From positions 9,620,243 to 9,684,242 of the forward strand of contig CP093829.1 of the NCBI GenBank assembly GCA_033063855.1: DNA of 64,000 nt, in the 5' to 3' direction. The translations under genes were made by a program, and so were the position numbers. Under the pieces are notes generated by a model that saw nothing but the letters and a program-made list of their open reading frames with translations, was not told the DNA's origin and searched no databases. Positions within the stretch are counted from its first letter, which is position 1. The number at the start of each line of letters is the position of its first letter. The stretch comes from Smittia aterrima. Its lineage: Eukaryota > Arthropoda > Insecta > Diptera > Chironomidae. This document shows positions 36,992 to 46,645 of the stretch, piece after piece.

Positions 36992-37353
36992 ATGAATTTC
37001 AAAGTAAATTTTTTATTTTTTTCAACTTGGAAGAATCGTTTTTTAAAAGAACTTTTTTAAAGATTTTAGTTTTCGTCGCTGTTATCGCATTGACATCAGT
37101 TTACGGCGCACCAGTGCAAAGCGAAGTGCTTAACTCAAAGAAGCTTCTTGCGTCTCTATTCAGAGAAACTTTCGACAGAGAAGGAGAGAATCTTATCGCC
37201 CCGAGAAGTCAAGGAACTTTCGATGTTACTAGTGAAGATGGAAAAGTGTATACTCTTGAGTTCTTGCACGGCGTAGGCGAAGAAATATTTTTGAATGACG
37301 AAGATTTACAAGCACAGCCAGGTCTTAGCTTCGAAGCACCATTCCGTTATTAA
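36992..37353 (+). CDS. small secreted cuticle-like protein (degenerate RR-1?)
   Basis: A 12-nt first exon (36992-37003, MNFK) is joined at phase 0 to 37063-37353, giving 100 residues. The acceptor TTTAAAG is used because the nearer TTTTAG acceptor would break the frame. Signal peptide MNFKILVFVAVIALTSVYG. The tiny first exon ending just after the start is the classical architecture of insect cuticle protein genes. The mature part, with GTFDVTSEDGKVYTLEFLHG, resembles a worn RR-1 core (G-x-F-x-D-G-x-x-Y-T), but the ADENGF block is absent. So it is either a decayed cuticle protein or a convergent secreted protein. The peptide family that follows uses the same exon design. Confidence 0.65.
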
Positions 37354-37639
37354 TTAATTCCACTCACCGAATTCGAGATGGTAGAAATATTTATGAAGAA
37401 AATGTTTTGCTAGAATTTGTATCTGAATAAAGATTTTAAAAATTTAAATTTAATCTCTTTTATATTTCTTGAGCAGCTCCGCTTGCGTAGATTGAAAATA
37501 TTAATCGTGAGATTTGAAAGTTATTTGCGGATCAGAATTTATTTGATCATAAACACCGAAATGTGATAACTTTGTCGTAAACGTAAAATGCTTGCTCATT
37601 CACACTAGAAATCCAGTTTCTAAATCTCTCGGAATTTTC
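37354..37639. other. spacer with upstream element of the first peptide gene
   Basis: Contains near 37601-37632 an AATCCAGTTTC block that, in diverged form, precedes the TATA box in most peptide-family copies. Nothing else seen. Confidence 0.4.
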
Positions 37640-37647
37640 TATAAAAG
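37640..37647 (+). promoter_or_regulatory. TATA box of peptide gene A
   Basis: TATAAAAG, followed about 25 bp downstream by TTTAGTTTTATTCT, the family initiator block (TTCAGTTTTATTCT in most copies), and then the ATG at 37694. Confidence 0.65.
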
Positions 37648-37693
37648 CAAGAACTTTGTGATGAAGAAATTTAGTTTTATTCTAATCAAAAAA

Positions 37694-37979
37694 ATGACGA
37701 AGCTCTTCCTAAAAGTAAAATCATTTGTGTTTTGTTGAATCTTGATTTATTATTTTGTTTTGAAAGGTTTTGGTTGTCGTTTTGATTGCAGTCGCATTGA
37801 CGGATTGCAAGCCTGTTAATCAAGATCTTCCGGACGTAGATGAAGTTGATGACTTCATTGCAGCAGCGGAAAGTCAAGATCGACCAATTTCGTTACCAAC
37901 AACGACTGCGAAAACAACGACGACTCAAGAGCCAGTGGCGTACCTAAGTCCTTGTGTGATTGGCACTCTTTGTGGATAG
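37694..37979 (+). CDS. small secreted peptide family, copy A (Cys type)
   Basis: Exon 1 (37694-37714) encodes MTKLFLK; a 52-bp intron; exon 2 (37767-37979). Total 77 residues. The signal peptide runs through VLVVVLIAVALTDC; the mature peptide is acidic, then Thr-rich (LPTTTAKTTTTQEP), and ends SPCVIGTLCG at the stop. The C-x5-C pair near the end is shared with copy E. I recognise no known family. Possible classes for such short multicopy secreted peptides include immune effectors, salivary or seminal peptides; none is shown. Broken relatives of this copy lie at 40.9 and 51.0 kb. Confidence 0.75.
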
Positions 37980-38757
37980 ATCAGAATGAGAGCTCTGCCC
38001 GCTAGGATTAGACTTAACTTTTTATTATTTTATTAAAAATTATTTTTGTCTCAACTTGATTTCGTGACAAAGAAATCGAATAAAAAAAATCCTGTTCGAG
38101 AATTTTGTATGAGCGAGTTGTCGGAGTTATCTAAAATCAAATGCATAAGTCCTCTTGAAATAGTTTTTTTAACCAATATCTGATTAACTTAGTTGCATAA
38201 AATAAACTAGCTCAGTCGACTCGAAACAGCTGATCAAAATGTTGTGCTCATACTAAAGTAAGATCAACTTTATTTTAATTCGTAGATTAGAGCACTTTCA
38301 AGTCATAAGCATAGGCAAGAATAATACCTTTCCTTCAAAGTAATTAACTGATTGCAAAGCATCAGAGACTCGAACTTGAATTCAAATGAGAAGGAATATA
38401 TATCAGGCGAATATCAAAATTCAGAAACAAATAGAGAAAATGAACAAAAAGAGAAAAGATGAAGTTCTATTAGGTAATTTGTGGAAACTTGATAAAACAT
38501 TTGTTCTTTTGTAGCAAATCTCATTTAGTTTTTGGTGAGGAAATGCTTGGACTCAAACGCTTGCCATATTTTCCGAATCTTTGAATAATTTTCTTATAAG
38601 AATTCGAGTTAAATTAACAAAAAAAAGGAAAACATTTTCATCGATTTTTCATTTCGTTCTTAGCATTCGAAGAGGTAACATCAACTGCTTGCATTTATTT
38701 TTCCTTCTGGAATTTTTCATTTAATTTCTTTTTCCTTTTTAGATAACGATAAAGATC
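37980..38757. other. left arm of a segmental duplication, F-box leader region
   Basis: Non-coding. The sequence from AGGATTAGACTTAACTTTT (about 38005) to the F-box leader at 38660 recurs with small changes at about 41140-41810, showing that a unit of peptide gene plus F-box gene was duplicated. The conserved leader TTCGAAGAG with donor GTAACATC is at 38664-38682. Confidence 0.6.
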
Positions 38758-39545
38758 ATGGAGAAAAGCCCAACACCGATCTCAATTATTAATAGCAAGG
38801 CAGAGGATGAAACAAAAGCAGAAGAAACAAAAGTTTTGAGTGAAAAGCTAAACAATTTAATCGTCAAAGAATCTGAGCTGACGAACATGGATCCATTGGA
38901 ATATTTCTCACGTTTCCTCGACATTCCTGAGATGATATTCAAGCATTTCAGATGCAAAGACGTTTTAGCAGCTTCAGAAGTCAGTCCAAGTTATTACAAT
39001 TTCATCGCGTCATCGAAAGTTCTCATGAAGAAAATTAAAGTTGTTTTTGATCGAGATTTAAATCTCAACGGTGAAGATTTGGTTAGGATTCCAAATGTCG
39101 GTGATTTTAAATACAACTTCCTCGCTTCGTCGACAGATCTTATGAAAATTAAAATTGTTTTTAATGATAAAAGTGCGACCCAGTCGGATGATTTCAATTT
39201 GCTGAAGAACAGCTCGAGACTTTATCAGAACATTAAAATCCGACGATGGTACGTGAAAGTAGAAGATGCAATTGGAAATCAAAGAGAAGTCGGCGACTAC
39301 GTGACCGATTCAGAACTTGATTTCTTTTGTAGTAAGGCTTACGAATGGAAAAATGTTTCACTCGCAAATGTTGATTTTAGAACGAAACTGGATTTGTAGA
39401 GATTCTTATCAGCAATCGAATCATCAGTGGAAAGCCTTTCAGTCAGCGAGGATGGCGTCCTTCCATTTGAAGATTTATCTTCGGAGATTGAATCTTTTGA
39501 AGCTTTAAAGTTTCCAAAGTTGAAACAACTCAAAGTTCGAAAATA
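38758..39545 (+). pseudogene. F-box/LRR-like gene, copy 2, broken
   Basis: Starts like copy 1 (MEKSPTPISIINSKAED) and keeps the F-box-like part LDIPEMIFKHFRCKDVL and EVSPSYYNFIASS. The frame is closed at 39397-39399 by TAG where copies 1 and 3 have TGG (KLDLWRLL). Homology continues beyond the stop (SAIESS-like, then FEALKFPKLKQL) to about 39545 and then ends abruptly, so the second half of the LRR region is missing. A 213-residue product could still be made, but the truncation and stop argue for decay. Confidence 0.75.
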
Positions 39546-40128
39546 TTTTATGATTTACTTAAGATTTTTAAGTTTCGGTGAATGAATTTTCAAGTTAATT
39601 TTTACGAAAACTTTTCATGTGTCGCACTAGAATTTTTCTAATAACTTCCGTGTCTGGTTTGTTGGAATTACCATTTTGTGGAATCGAAAGTAAAGTAATA
39701 TTTTTGTTAAATGTTATTGTTATACATTATTTAATAAAATCAATAATAAACATCTTCAAGATTGAAAATTGAAATATTTTCCTTTAAGGAATTCTAAGAA
39801 ATTCAAAAGCAATTCCAATTACAAGTCGAAAACAAACGTTGGCAAACGTGTCTTTGGTGTAAAACGTTTTACACATGTGTCTTTAACATAGCTGACAAAG
39901 CTGAATTTCTTCATGGAAAATTTCTTGATTCAATAGAAAATTTCGAGCGATGTAGAAACTGGAATTCAAAGATGAATGAAATTAGATTAGGATTAAACAC
40001 GTCACCTTTAAGAAAAGGACTTTAATTTTATTTTTCCGATACATTTTAATGATAACAGTTTCTACATCGCTCGAAATTTAATACATAAGCGAGTACTTTC
40101 CGATGAAGAAATTCAGTTTTATTCTAAA
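39546..40128. other. spacer with remnants of a head-to-head peptide promoter
   Basis: Around 39900-39960 the strand-reversed promoter block of the peptide family is recognisable (AATTTCTTCAT, then AATTTCGAGCGATGTAGAAAC), and around 40060-40125 the forward block (CTACATCGCTCGAAATTTAA, AGAAATTCAGTTTTATTCT). No coding exon remains for the minus side. Confidence 0.5.
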
Positions 40129-40131
40129 GTA

Positions 40132-40260
40132 AATTGACAAAGTTGTTCATACAAATAGAACTTTTCTAGTGGTTTTGAATCTTTTATTTTATAAACATGT
40201 ATGAGAAGGTTTTGGTTGTTGCCTTGATTGCAGTCGCAGTGACGAAAATCCTTCTCGATT
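40132..40260 (+). pseudogene. peptide family, broken copy B
   Basis: The start codon is TTG in TTGACAAAGTTG where intact copies have ATGACAAAG, and the coding part of exon 2 (from GTTTTGGTTGTTGCCTTG at about 40210) stops matching after VLVVALIAVAVT. Only a signal-peptide fragment is left. Confidence 0.65.
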
Positions 40261-40456
40261 CAGATTCGGATTTTTCTTGCGCGTTTGGACAAGCAACAAA
40301 ATCACTTCAGAATTGTTTCTGTTTGCTTTCGTTAAATCGGAAAAACTAAAATTTGGTTTAGAGGCTCATGACGTAAAAACTTGTTTTTTTTAAGGCGATT
40401 TTGTTTATTTTCCCAATAAAATTTTTTGTCTCCAAGATTATTCGAGCGAGGTTGAT

Positions 40457-40716
40457 CTATCCAACGAGAGTTGAAAAGTCCAGCGGTTCAGAAATTGCCG
40501 CTGGCCCAACAGTAGTTGGTGGAGTTGGTTGATCATGATTTTCGGCTGTAACGGGAGGACCTCCAAGTGCCGCAAGAAGTTCAGGATCCACAGGTGAACA
40601 GTCCATCACTGCAACTGCAATCAAAACGACAGCAAAAACCTATCAAAGCAAAATGTTGAAAATGATGAAGTTTCAATAAAACAAAAACTTTTTACTTGTA
40701 GGAATAACTTCGTCAT
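40457..40716 (-). CDS. small secreted peptide family, copy C
   Basis: Exons 40716-40696 (MTKLFLQ) and 40639-40457, phase 0, 67 residues. Signal peptide VFAVVLIAVAVMDC, then SPVDPELLAALGGPP, a Pro/Thr stretch (QPTPPTTVGP) and the C-terminus DFSTLVG directly before the stop. The TATA box is at 40761-40768 (reverse strand), with the initiator block before the start. No cysteine in the mature part after the signal peptide junction. Confidence 0.72.
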
Positions 40717-40909
40717 TTCTCTTCAGAAAAAAACTGAATTTCTTCATCGTAAAGTACTTGCTTTTATAGCAAATTTCGTGCGAAACTGGAATTCTGATGA
40801 GATAAATTTGATTATGAAATAAACAACTTTCTGACGACGAGCTTTTAGGGCCAACAGCCAACAAAAACAAATACATGTAGTTATAGAATATTTGTGTCGA
40901 TAAGTTTTG
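40717..40909. promoter_or_regulatory. promoter of peptide copy C and flank
   Basis: Contains TATAAAAG on the minus strand at 40761-40768 and the AACTGGAATTC-like block further out, as in the other copies. Confidence 0.5.
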
Positions 40910-41115
40910 TTTTGATTTCAGCCAGAAATCTTATTAATCACGTAACGTGATTCACGTTCTTTCCGATGTGGATGACTTCATTGCAGCCGAAACTCAAGAT
41001 CAACTAATTTCGTCACGAACAACAACTTGGACAACGACTGCTCCTCGTGTATAGACCTCTTTAAAACCTGAGGAGAACCTAAGTCCTTGTATGATTGGCA
41101 CTCTTTGTAGATAGA
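40910..41115 (+). pseudogene. peptide family, broken relative of copy A
   Basis: Keeps the body of copy A (VDDFIAA-like, then a TTT run and CMIGTL) but the signal peptide region is scrambled, frame stops occur (TAG in CGTGTATAG and a TAG in place of the final CG codons). No initiator exon is recognisable. Confidence 0.65.
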
Positions 41116-41807
41116 TTTGAATGGAAGAGAAGGCAGAGCGATAGGATTAGACTTAACTTTTTATTATTTTAATAAAAATATTTTTGTCTCTACTTGATTT
41201 CGTGACAAAGAAATCGAGAGTTTTGTATCAGCGGGTTGATAGAGTAAGTTCTCCCGAAAGAGTTTTTTTATTCTTTATTAAATATCTGAATAACTTTGTT
41301 AAGTAAGGTGAACTTTATTTAAATTCGTAAATTAGAGAATTTTCAAGTCATAAGCATCGCCAAAAACGATAACTTTCCTTCAAAGTTCAATGTTTCGATT
41401 TCCACGTCGTGACTGATTTGCAATGATTTGATAGCTCCAGAGATTCGAACTTTAATTCAAATAAGAAAAAATATATTTCAGGCGAATATCAAAAGTTAAC
41501 GAAACAAATGGAGACAATCAACAAAAAGAGAAAAGATAAGTTCTATTTGGTTTTTTGTGGAAACTTGATAAAACATTTGTTCTTTTGTAGAAAATCTTAT
41601 TTAGTTTTTGGTAAGAAAATGCTTTGACACATTTTTCGAATAATTTTCTTAGAAGAATTCGAGTGAAATAAACAAAAAAAAAACTTTTTCACCGCTCACT
41701 TATTTCGTTTTCAACATTCGGAGAGGTAACATCAACTGCTCGCATTATTTTTCCTTCTGGAATTTTTCATTTAATTTTTTTTTCCTTTTTAGCTACAGGC
41801 AAAGATT
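41116..41807. other. right arm of the segmental duplication, F-box leader
   Basis: Non-coding. It aligns with 38005-38757: TAGGATTAGACTTAACTTTT, the GACAAAGAAATCGA block, the AAACTTGATAAAACATTTGT block, and the leader TTCGGAGAG with donor GTAACATC at 41717-41735 followed by the acceptor TTTTTAG before the start. Confidence 0.6.
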
Positions 41808-43358
41808 ATGGAGGAAAGCCCATCACCGATCTCAAATGAGGAAATTTCATTGAAGCGAAAAATTTCCATTGAGGTTCCAATTGTTAATAGCAAGGCAGAG
41901 GATAAAACAAAAGCAGAAGAAACAGAAATTTCAATTGAAAAGCCAAACAAAAAAATCATGGAATTATCTGAACTGACGAACATGGATCCATTGGAATATT
42001 TATTACGTTTTCTCGGCATTCCTGAAATGATCTTACAACATTTAAGTGGCAAAGACTTGATAACGGCTTCAGAAGTCAGTCCAAGTTATTACAATTTCAT
42101 CGCGTCGTCGAAAGTTCTCATGCAGAAAATTAAAATTGTTTTTGATCGAAATTTAAATCTCAACGATGAAGATTTGGTTAGGATTCCAGAAAGCTTCCAT
42201 CCAAATTACTATTGCTTCAACGATTCGTCGACAGATCTTACGAAAATTCAAATTGCTTTCTATGATTATGCGACTCAGTCTGAAGATTTAAATTTGCTGA
42301 AGAACAGCTCGAGACTGTATCAGAACATTGAACTCAAACGATGGACAGTGAATGTAGGAGATGGACATGGAAATCAAAGAGGAGTCGGCGACTACGTGAC
42401 CGATTCAGAATTAGATCTCTTTTATAGTAAGACTTACGAATGGAAAAATGTTTCACTCGTAAATATTTATTTTAGAAAGAAACTGGATTTGTGGAGATTG
42501 TTATCGACAATTGATTTATCAGTAGAAAGCCTTTTTGTCCATGATTTTGGCGCCCTTTCATTTGAAGATCCGTCTTCAGAAATTGAATCTTTTGAAGCTT
42601 TAAAGTTTCCAAAGCTTAAAGAACTTAGTGTTTGTTTTGACGAAAACAGTAGTTTTGGTGAAACTTTGATCAGACTTTTGTTAAAATCCTCTGCTATCGA
42701 TCATCTTTATTTAATTGACTATTCTCGTAAAGTTGACAAAGATATTATAAAAAAAATGCTCGAGAACTTCGATAAACTAAAATTTCTTGCAATTATTTCA
42801 GAAATGACCGATCAAATATTCGAAGATGAATCTTGGAAAAAGTTTCAATTTAAGCTCAAGTATTTGTTAATACATAAGTTATCAGAACGTGAATCTTTTG
42901 GTTCTAACTTTCTGAACTTCTTCAAGTCACAAAGCGTTCAATTAGAAAAATTGAAAATCCAACTAAACGGTGAAGATAAAGAAACCTTCGACGTGATCAT
43001 GACATTGCCAAAGTTAAAGAGTCTCGCCCTCTGGAATTTTGGGATTTTTTTCGAGAATGAAATTCCAATAATAATTTCAACCTCAATTACTGAGCTGACT
43101 TTGTATAAATGCGCTAGCGCTTCCAGTCTAAGGTTTTTGTTAGATTCAATGGAAAAAGTCATCAATCTTTCACTCTTCTCATTTGATGAGGAAGATTTTA
43201 AAATGTTGAAATCAATGAACAGAAAGTTTGAAAAATTGAAAGTTTGTGAATTGCAAGGAGTTTCCATAAAAGAACTGGAAGAAATTATGACTGAGAACTA
43301 TACTTCGCTGGAGATACGTAATTCATCTAAAATTTATAAAATGACAGCGTCAAATTAA
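41808..43358 (+). CDS. F-box / leucine-rich-repeat-like protein, copy 3
   Basis: Single exon, 516 residues, intact. It resembles copies 1 and 2 all along but has an insertion near the N-terminus (SNEEISLKRKISIEVPI). The F-box-like part is FLGIPEMILQHLSGKDLI with EVSPSYYNFIASS, followed by LRR-like units such as FPKLKELSVCF, KFLAIISE, LPKLKSLALWN and VINLSLFSFD. Role is inferred as a substrate adaptor for an SCF ligase. The stop codon lies 5 bp from the fragment of a peptide gene on the other strand, showing that the duplication end cut into that gene. Confidence 0.82.
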   Translation: MEESPSPISNEEISLKRKISIEVPIVNSKAEDKTKAEETEISIEKPNKKIMELSELTNMDPLEYLLRFLGIPEMILQHLSGKDLITASEVSPSYYNFIASSKVLMQKIKIVFDRNLNLNDEDLVRIPESFHPNYYCFNDSSTDLTKIQIAFYDYATQSEDLNLLKNSSRLYQNIELKRWTVNVGDGHGNQRGVGDYVTDSELDLFYSKTYEWKNVSLVNIYFRKKLDLWRLLSTIDLSVESLFVHDFGALSFEDPSSEIESFEALKFPKLKELSVCFDENSSFGETLIRLLLKSSAIDHLYLIDYSRKVDKDIIKKMLENFDKLKFLAIISEMTDQIFEDESWKKFQFKLKYLLIHKLSERESFGSNFLNFFKSQSVQLEKLKIQLNGEDKETFDVIMTLPKLKSLALWNFGIFFENEIPIIISTSITELTLYKCASASSLRFLLDSMEKVINLSLFSFDEEDFKMLKSMNRKFEKLKVCELQGVSIKELEEIMTENYTSLEIRNSSKIYKMTASN

Positions 43359-43362
43359 ATTA

Positions 43363-43471
43363 GCCGTCACTACGACTGCGATCAAAATAAAAGCAAAAAT
43401 CTCCAAAAAAAATTATTAAACAAGATTCAAGAACACAAAAGAGATTTTACTTGTAGGAACAACTTCGACAT
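43363..43471 (-). pseudogene. peptide family, 5' fragment beside F-box copy 3
   Basis: Exon 1 (MSKLFLQ, start 43471) and the beginning of exon 2 (IFAFILIAVVVT) are present, then the sequence runs directly into the F-box 3' end. The copy has lost everything after the signal peptide. Confidence 0.7.
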
Positions 43472-43731
43472 TTCTCTCCAGAGCAAAACTGAAATTCTTC
43501 GTCGTAAAGTTCTTGCTTTTATAGCAACTTTCGAGCGATATAAAAACTGGAATTCAAAGATGAATAAAATTAGATTACGATTAAGCAAGTCACCTTTGAG
43601 AAAAGAAGTTCAATTTTTCTTTTTTTCCGTATAGCCCATTCATCCAATGATTCCAGTTTCAACATCGCTCGAAATTTAATATAAAAGCGAAAACCTGGCG
43701 ATGAAGAAATTCAGTTTTATTCTGAAGTAAA
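43472..43731. promoter_or_regulatory. head-to-head promoter pair of two peptide copies
   Basis: Contains the reverse TATA block (CTTTTATA at about 43518) of the minus copy and the forward block (TATAAAAGCG at about 43680) of the plus copy, separated by about 160 bp and each with the matching CATCGCTCGAAATTT / AATTTCGAGCGAT-like element on its own side. Confidence 0.6.
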
Positions 43732-43990
43732 ATGAAAAAGTTGGTCTTACAAATCAAGCCTTTTTAATGTTATTGAATCTTTTATTTTATAAATATGTAT
43801 GGGAAGGTCGCAGTGACGAACTATTGACTTGTGAATCCTTAAGTTGTAGAAGCATTTACCGTTGGTCCCTCCATTGCAGCTGAGAGCCAAGACGAACCAG
43901 AAATAAATTTCTCCAGAAACAAAGACAAGTGCTGAGAAAACTGATAAAATCGAGGCTTTTCAGTTTAAATCTCTTATTGGATAGATCCTT
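43732..43990 (+). pseudogene. peptide family, broken copy (plus strand)
   Basis: ATG retained (MKKLVLQ) but the splice donor GTA is changed to ATC, most of the signal peptide is deleted (exon 2 begins at GTCGCAGTGACG), and TGA and TAA stops follow. The tail matches copy I (TSAEKTDKIEAFQFKSLIG-like). Confidence 0.7.
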
Positions 43991-44195
43991 CTGCTCAAAT
44001 ATATTTAAATAGTGAAATAAACGTTTTGTTTGCTAGTAACAATGTCACATCAGAATTTGTTTTGTTTACTTTCGTTAGATCGGAAAGACTAAAATTTCGT
44101 TTAGATGCTCATGACGCAAAAACTTTTTTTTTCAAAGACCATTTTATTTATTTTCACAATTGAACTTTTCGCACTCCAAAATTGTTGAGGACGAT

Positions 44196-44459
44196 TTATC
44201 CAGTGAGAGAATGTAAGCCCTCGAGTTCAGAAACTGGCGGTGGTCCAGCAGTAGTCGTTGTTGGTGGAGTTGGTTGATCAATACTTTCGGCTGTAACAGG
44301 GGGACCTCCAAGTGCCGCAAGAAGTTCAGGATCCACAGGTGAACAGTCCATCACTGCAATTGCAATTAAAACGACAGCAAAAACCTATCAAAACAAATTG
44401 GTAAAAATAAAAGATTTAATAAAACAAAAACTTTTTACTTGTAGGAATAACTTCGTCAT
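44196..44459 (-). CDS. small secreted peptide family, copy D
   Basis: Exons 44459-44439 (MTKLFLQ) and 44384-44196, phase 0, 69 residues. Signal peptide VFAVVLIAIAVMDC; mature region SPVDPELLAALGGPP as in copy C; Thr-rich middle (TPPTTTTAGPPP) and C-terminus ELEGLHSLTG. Reverse TATA box at 44504-44511. Closest relatives are copy C (N-terminal half) and copy G (C-terminal half), so exchange between copies is likely. Confidence 0.75.
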
Positions 44460-44650
44460 TTTACTTCAGAATAAAACTGAATTTATTCATCGCAAAGTTC
44501 TTGCTTTTATAGCAAATTTCGATCGATGTTAAAACTTGAATCCTGACGAGATAATTTAAATGCAAAAAATTTGTTTGCTTCAAAGAGGATGTGTTTTTAT
44601 TTTTAAAATTGGATTTTGCGCATTGCCCAAATTATTTAGATGAGGGTGAT

Positions 44651-44926
44651 CTATCCACAGAGAGACGCAATGCAAATCGGGGAATCCTCGACTGGCCCAT
44701 CAGTAGTCGTTATTGGTTGAGAGACTGGTGTATCTTGAGTTTCGGTTGCAGCAGAGTGACCTTCACCGGTACCTCCAAGTGACTTGAGGAGTGTGGGATT
44801 TAGCGGAGAACAGTTCGTTACTGCGACTGCAATCAAAACGATAACAAAAACCTTTTTAAACAAATTTATGAGAAAAAAAAATTATAGAAAACAAAAATAT
44901 TTTACATGTAAAAATAACTTCGTCAT
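44651..44926 (-). CDS. small secreted peptide family, copy E (Cys type)
   Basis: Exons 44926-44906 (MTKLFLH) and 44851-44651, phase 0, 73 residues. Signal peptide VFVIVLIAVAVTNC; mature part SPLNPTLLKSLGGTG, then QPITTTDGPVEDSP and a C-terminal CIASLCG before the stop, giving a C-x4-C pair. Reverse TATA box at 44971-44978. It is head to head with the broken plus copy at 45199. Confidence 0.77.
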
Positions 44927-45198
44927 TTCTCTTCAGAACAAAACTAAATTTCTTCATCACAAAATTCTTGCTTTTATAGCAAATTTCGATCGATGTTAAA
45001 AACTGGAATTCAAAGATGGATGAAATTAGATTACGATTAAGCAAGTCACCTTTGAGAAAAGGAGTTAATTTTTTCTTTCCAATACATCGAAATTTGTTTT
45101 GCCGTAATGCCCATTCATCAATGATTCCACATCGGTAGAAATTTAATAAAAAAGTGAGAACTTTGCGATTAAAAAATTCAGTTTTATTCTGAAGTAAA

Positions 45199-45419
45199 AT
45201 GACAAAGTTGTTCTCTTTTAATTTGTCTTCTTGATTGGAGTGACGAACTATTCGCCTGTGAATCCCGCATCGTTTATCGCTGGTCCCTCCACCGCTGCCG
45301 AGAGCCAAGATGAACAAATTTCGCCAGAAACAAATACAAGTGCTGACTGGATAAATCCTTTTGCTCAAATATATTTAGAGAGTGAAATAAATGTCACTCC
45401 GGCCGCACCACATTTTTGA
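45199..45419 (+). pseudogene. peptide family, broken copy F
   Basis: ATGACAAAGTTGTTC is present but the intron and part of the signal peptide appear deleted, shifting the frame to an early TGA; the rest (NYSPVNPASFIAGPS, ETNTSAD) can be read only in another frame and lacks the terminal L-x-G. Confidence 0.65.
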
Positions 45420-45554
45420 AAAAAATGGGTAGGCCCGGAGTATTGCTTTCGTGCAGAAAAAAAAAAATTCTTACCCCCACTTTTTTTCACTTTTCTCCAC
45501 GCAACATGACATGTTATGCAAGAAAAACGAATAAAAATTTTCATGTCCGGATTC

Positions 45555-45556
<2 letters not shown>

Positions 45557-45613
<57 letters not shown>
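45557..45613. repeat. GT dinucleotide microsatellite
   Basis: About 28 uninterrupted GT units. Confidence 0.97.
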
Positions 45614-45615
<2 letters not shown>

Positions 45616-45619
45616 GACA

Positions 45620-46380
45620 CGATAACTCTCGAACGAAAGCAGCTAGCGCGCTCAAATTCAATATTTAGCTTTGTATCGACCATAGGAAGAGCCCTATTGA
45701 AAATGGGCAGCCCAGCCCCTCCCCTTCTGTTAGCGCCCATACACCCCAAAAACTTAAATGGCGATAACTCTCGAACGAAAGCAGCTAGCGCGCTCAAATT
45801 CAATATTTAGCTTTATATCGACCATAGGAAGAGCCCTATTGAAAATGGGCAGCCCAGCCCCTCCCCTTCTGTTAGCGCCCATACACCCCAAAAACTTAAA
45901 TGGCGATAACTCTCGAACGAAAGCAGCTAGCGCGCTCAAATTCAATATTTAGCTTTATATCGACCATAGGAAGAGCCCTATTGAAAATGGGCAGCCCAGC
46001 CCCTCCCCTTCTGTTAGCGCCCATACACCCCAAAAGTTTAAATGGCGATAACTCACGAGCGAAAGCAGCTAGAGCTCTCAAATTCAATATTTAGCTTTGT
46101 ATCGACCATAGGAAGAGCCCTATTGAAAATGGGCAGCCCAGCCCCTCCCCTTCTGTTAGCGCCCATACACCCCAAAAACTTAAATGGCGATAACTCTCGA
46201 ACGAAAGCAGCTAGCGCGCTCAAATTCAATATTTAGCTTTATATCGACCATAGGAAGAGCCCTATTGAAAATGGGCAGCCCAGCCCCTCCCCTTCTGTTA
46301 GCGCCCATACAACCCAAAAGTTTAAATGGCGATAACTCACGAGCGAAAGCAGCTAGCGCGTTCAAATTCAATAGGTAGCT
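45620..46380. repeat. 142-bp minisatellite, five full units and a partial
   Basis: Units begin with CGATAACTCTCGAACGAAAG at 45620, 45762, 45904, 46046 (variant CTCACGAGCG) and 46188, with a sixth partial unit from 46330. The period is exactly 142 bp. Units are nearly identical and contain GACCATAGGAAGAGCCCTAT and CAGCCCCTCCCCTTCTG. Small open frames that span the units on both strands are by-products of the repeat and are not genes. Confidence 0.95.
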
Positions 46381-46645
46381 CGGAAAAACTTTGAGGAAAC
46401 TCGGGAAAATTTCGGAAAAACTTCAGGGAAAATCGGGAAAACTTCGAAAAATTTCGGGGAAACTCGGGAAAACTTCGAGGAAACTCGGAAAAACTTCGGG
46501 GATAACTCGGAAAAACTTGAGGGAAAACATCGGGAAAACTTCAGGGAAACTTCGGGGAAAACTCGGAAAAACTTCTGGAAAACTCGGAAAAACTTGAGAG
46601 AAAACATCGGGAAAACTTCGGTGAAAACTCGGAAAAACTTCTGGA
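46381..46645. repeat. degenerate short-unit minisatellite
   Basis: Repeats of GGGAAAACTTCGGGGAAACTC type, unit about 11-24 bp with variable spacing. Confidence 0.85.

Noticed and set aside
45365..46378. Many 60-110-codon open frames on both strands across the GT and 142-bp arrays
   Set aside because: They are created by the repeat period (for example runs of Val-Cys or His-Thr) and recur identically in each unit; they are not genes.
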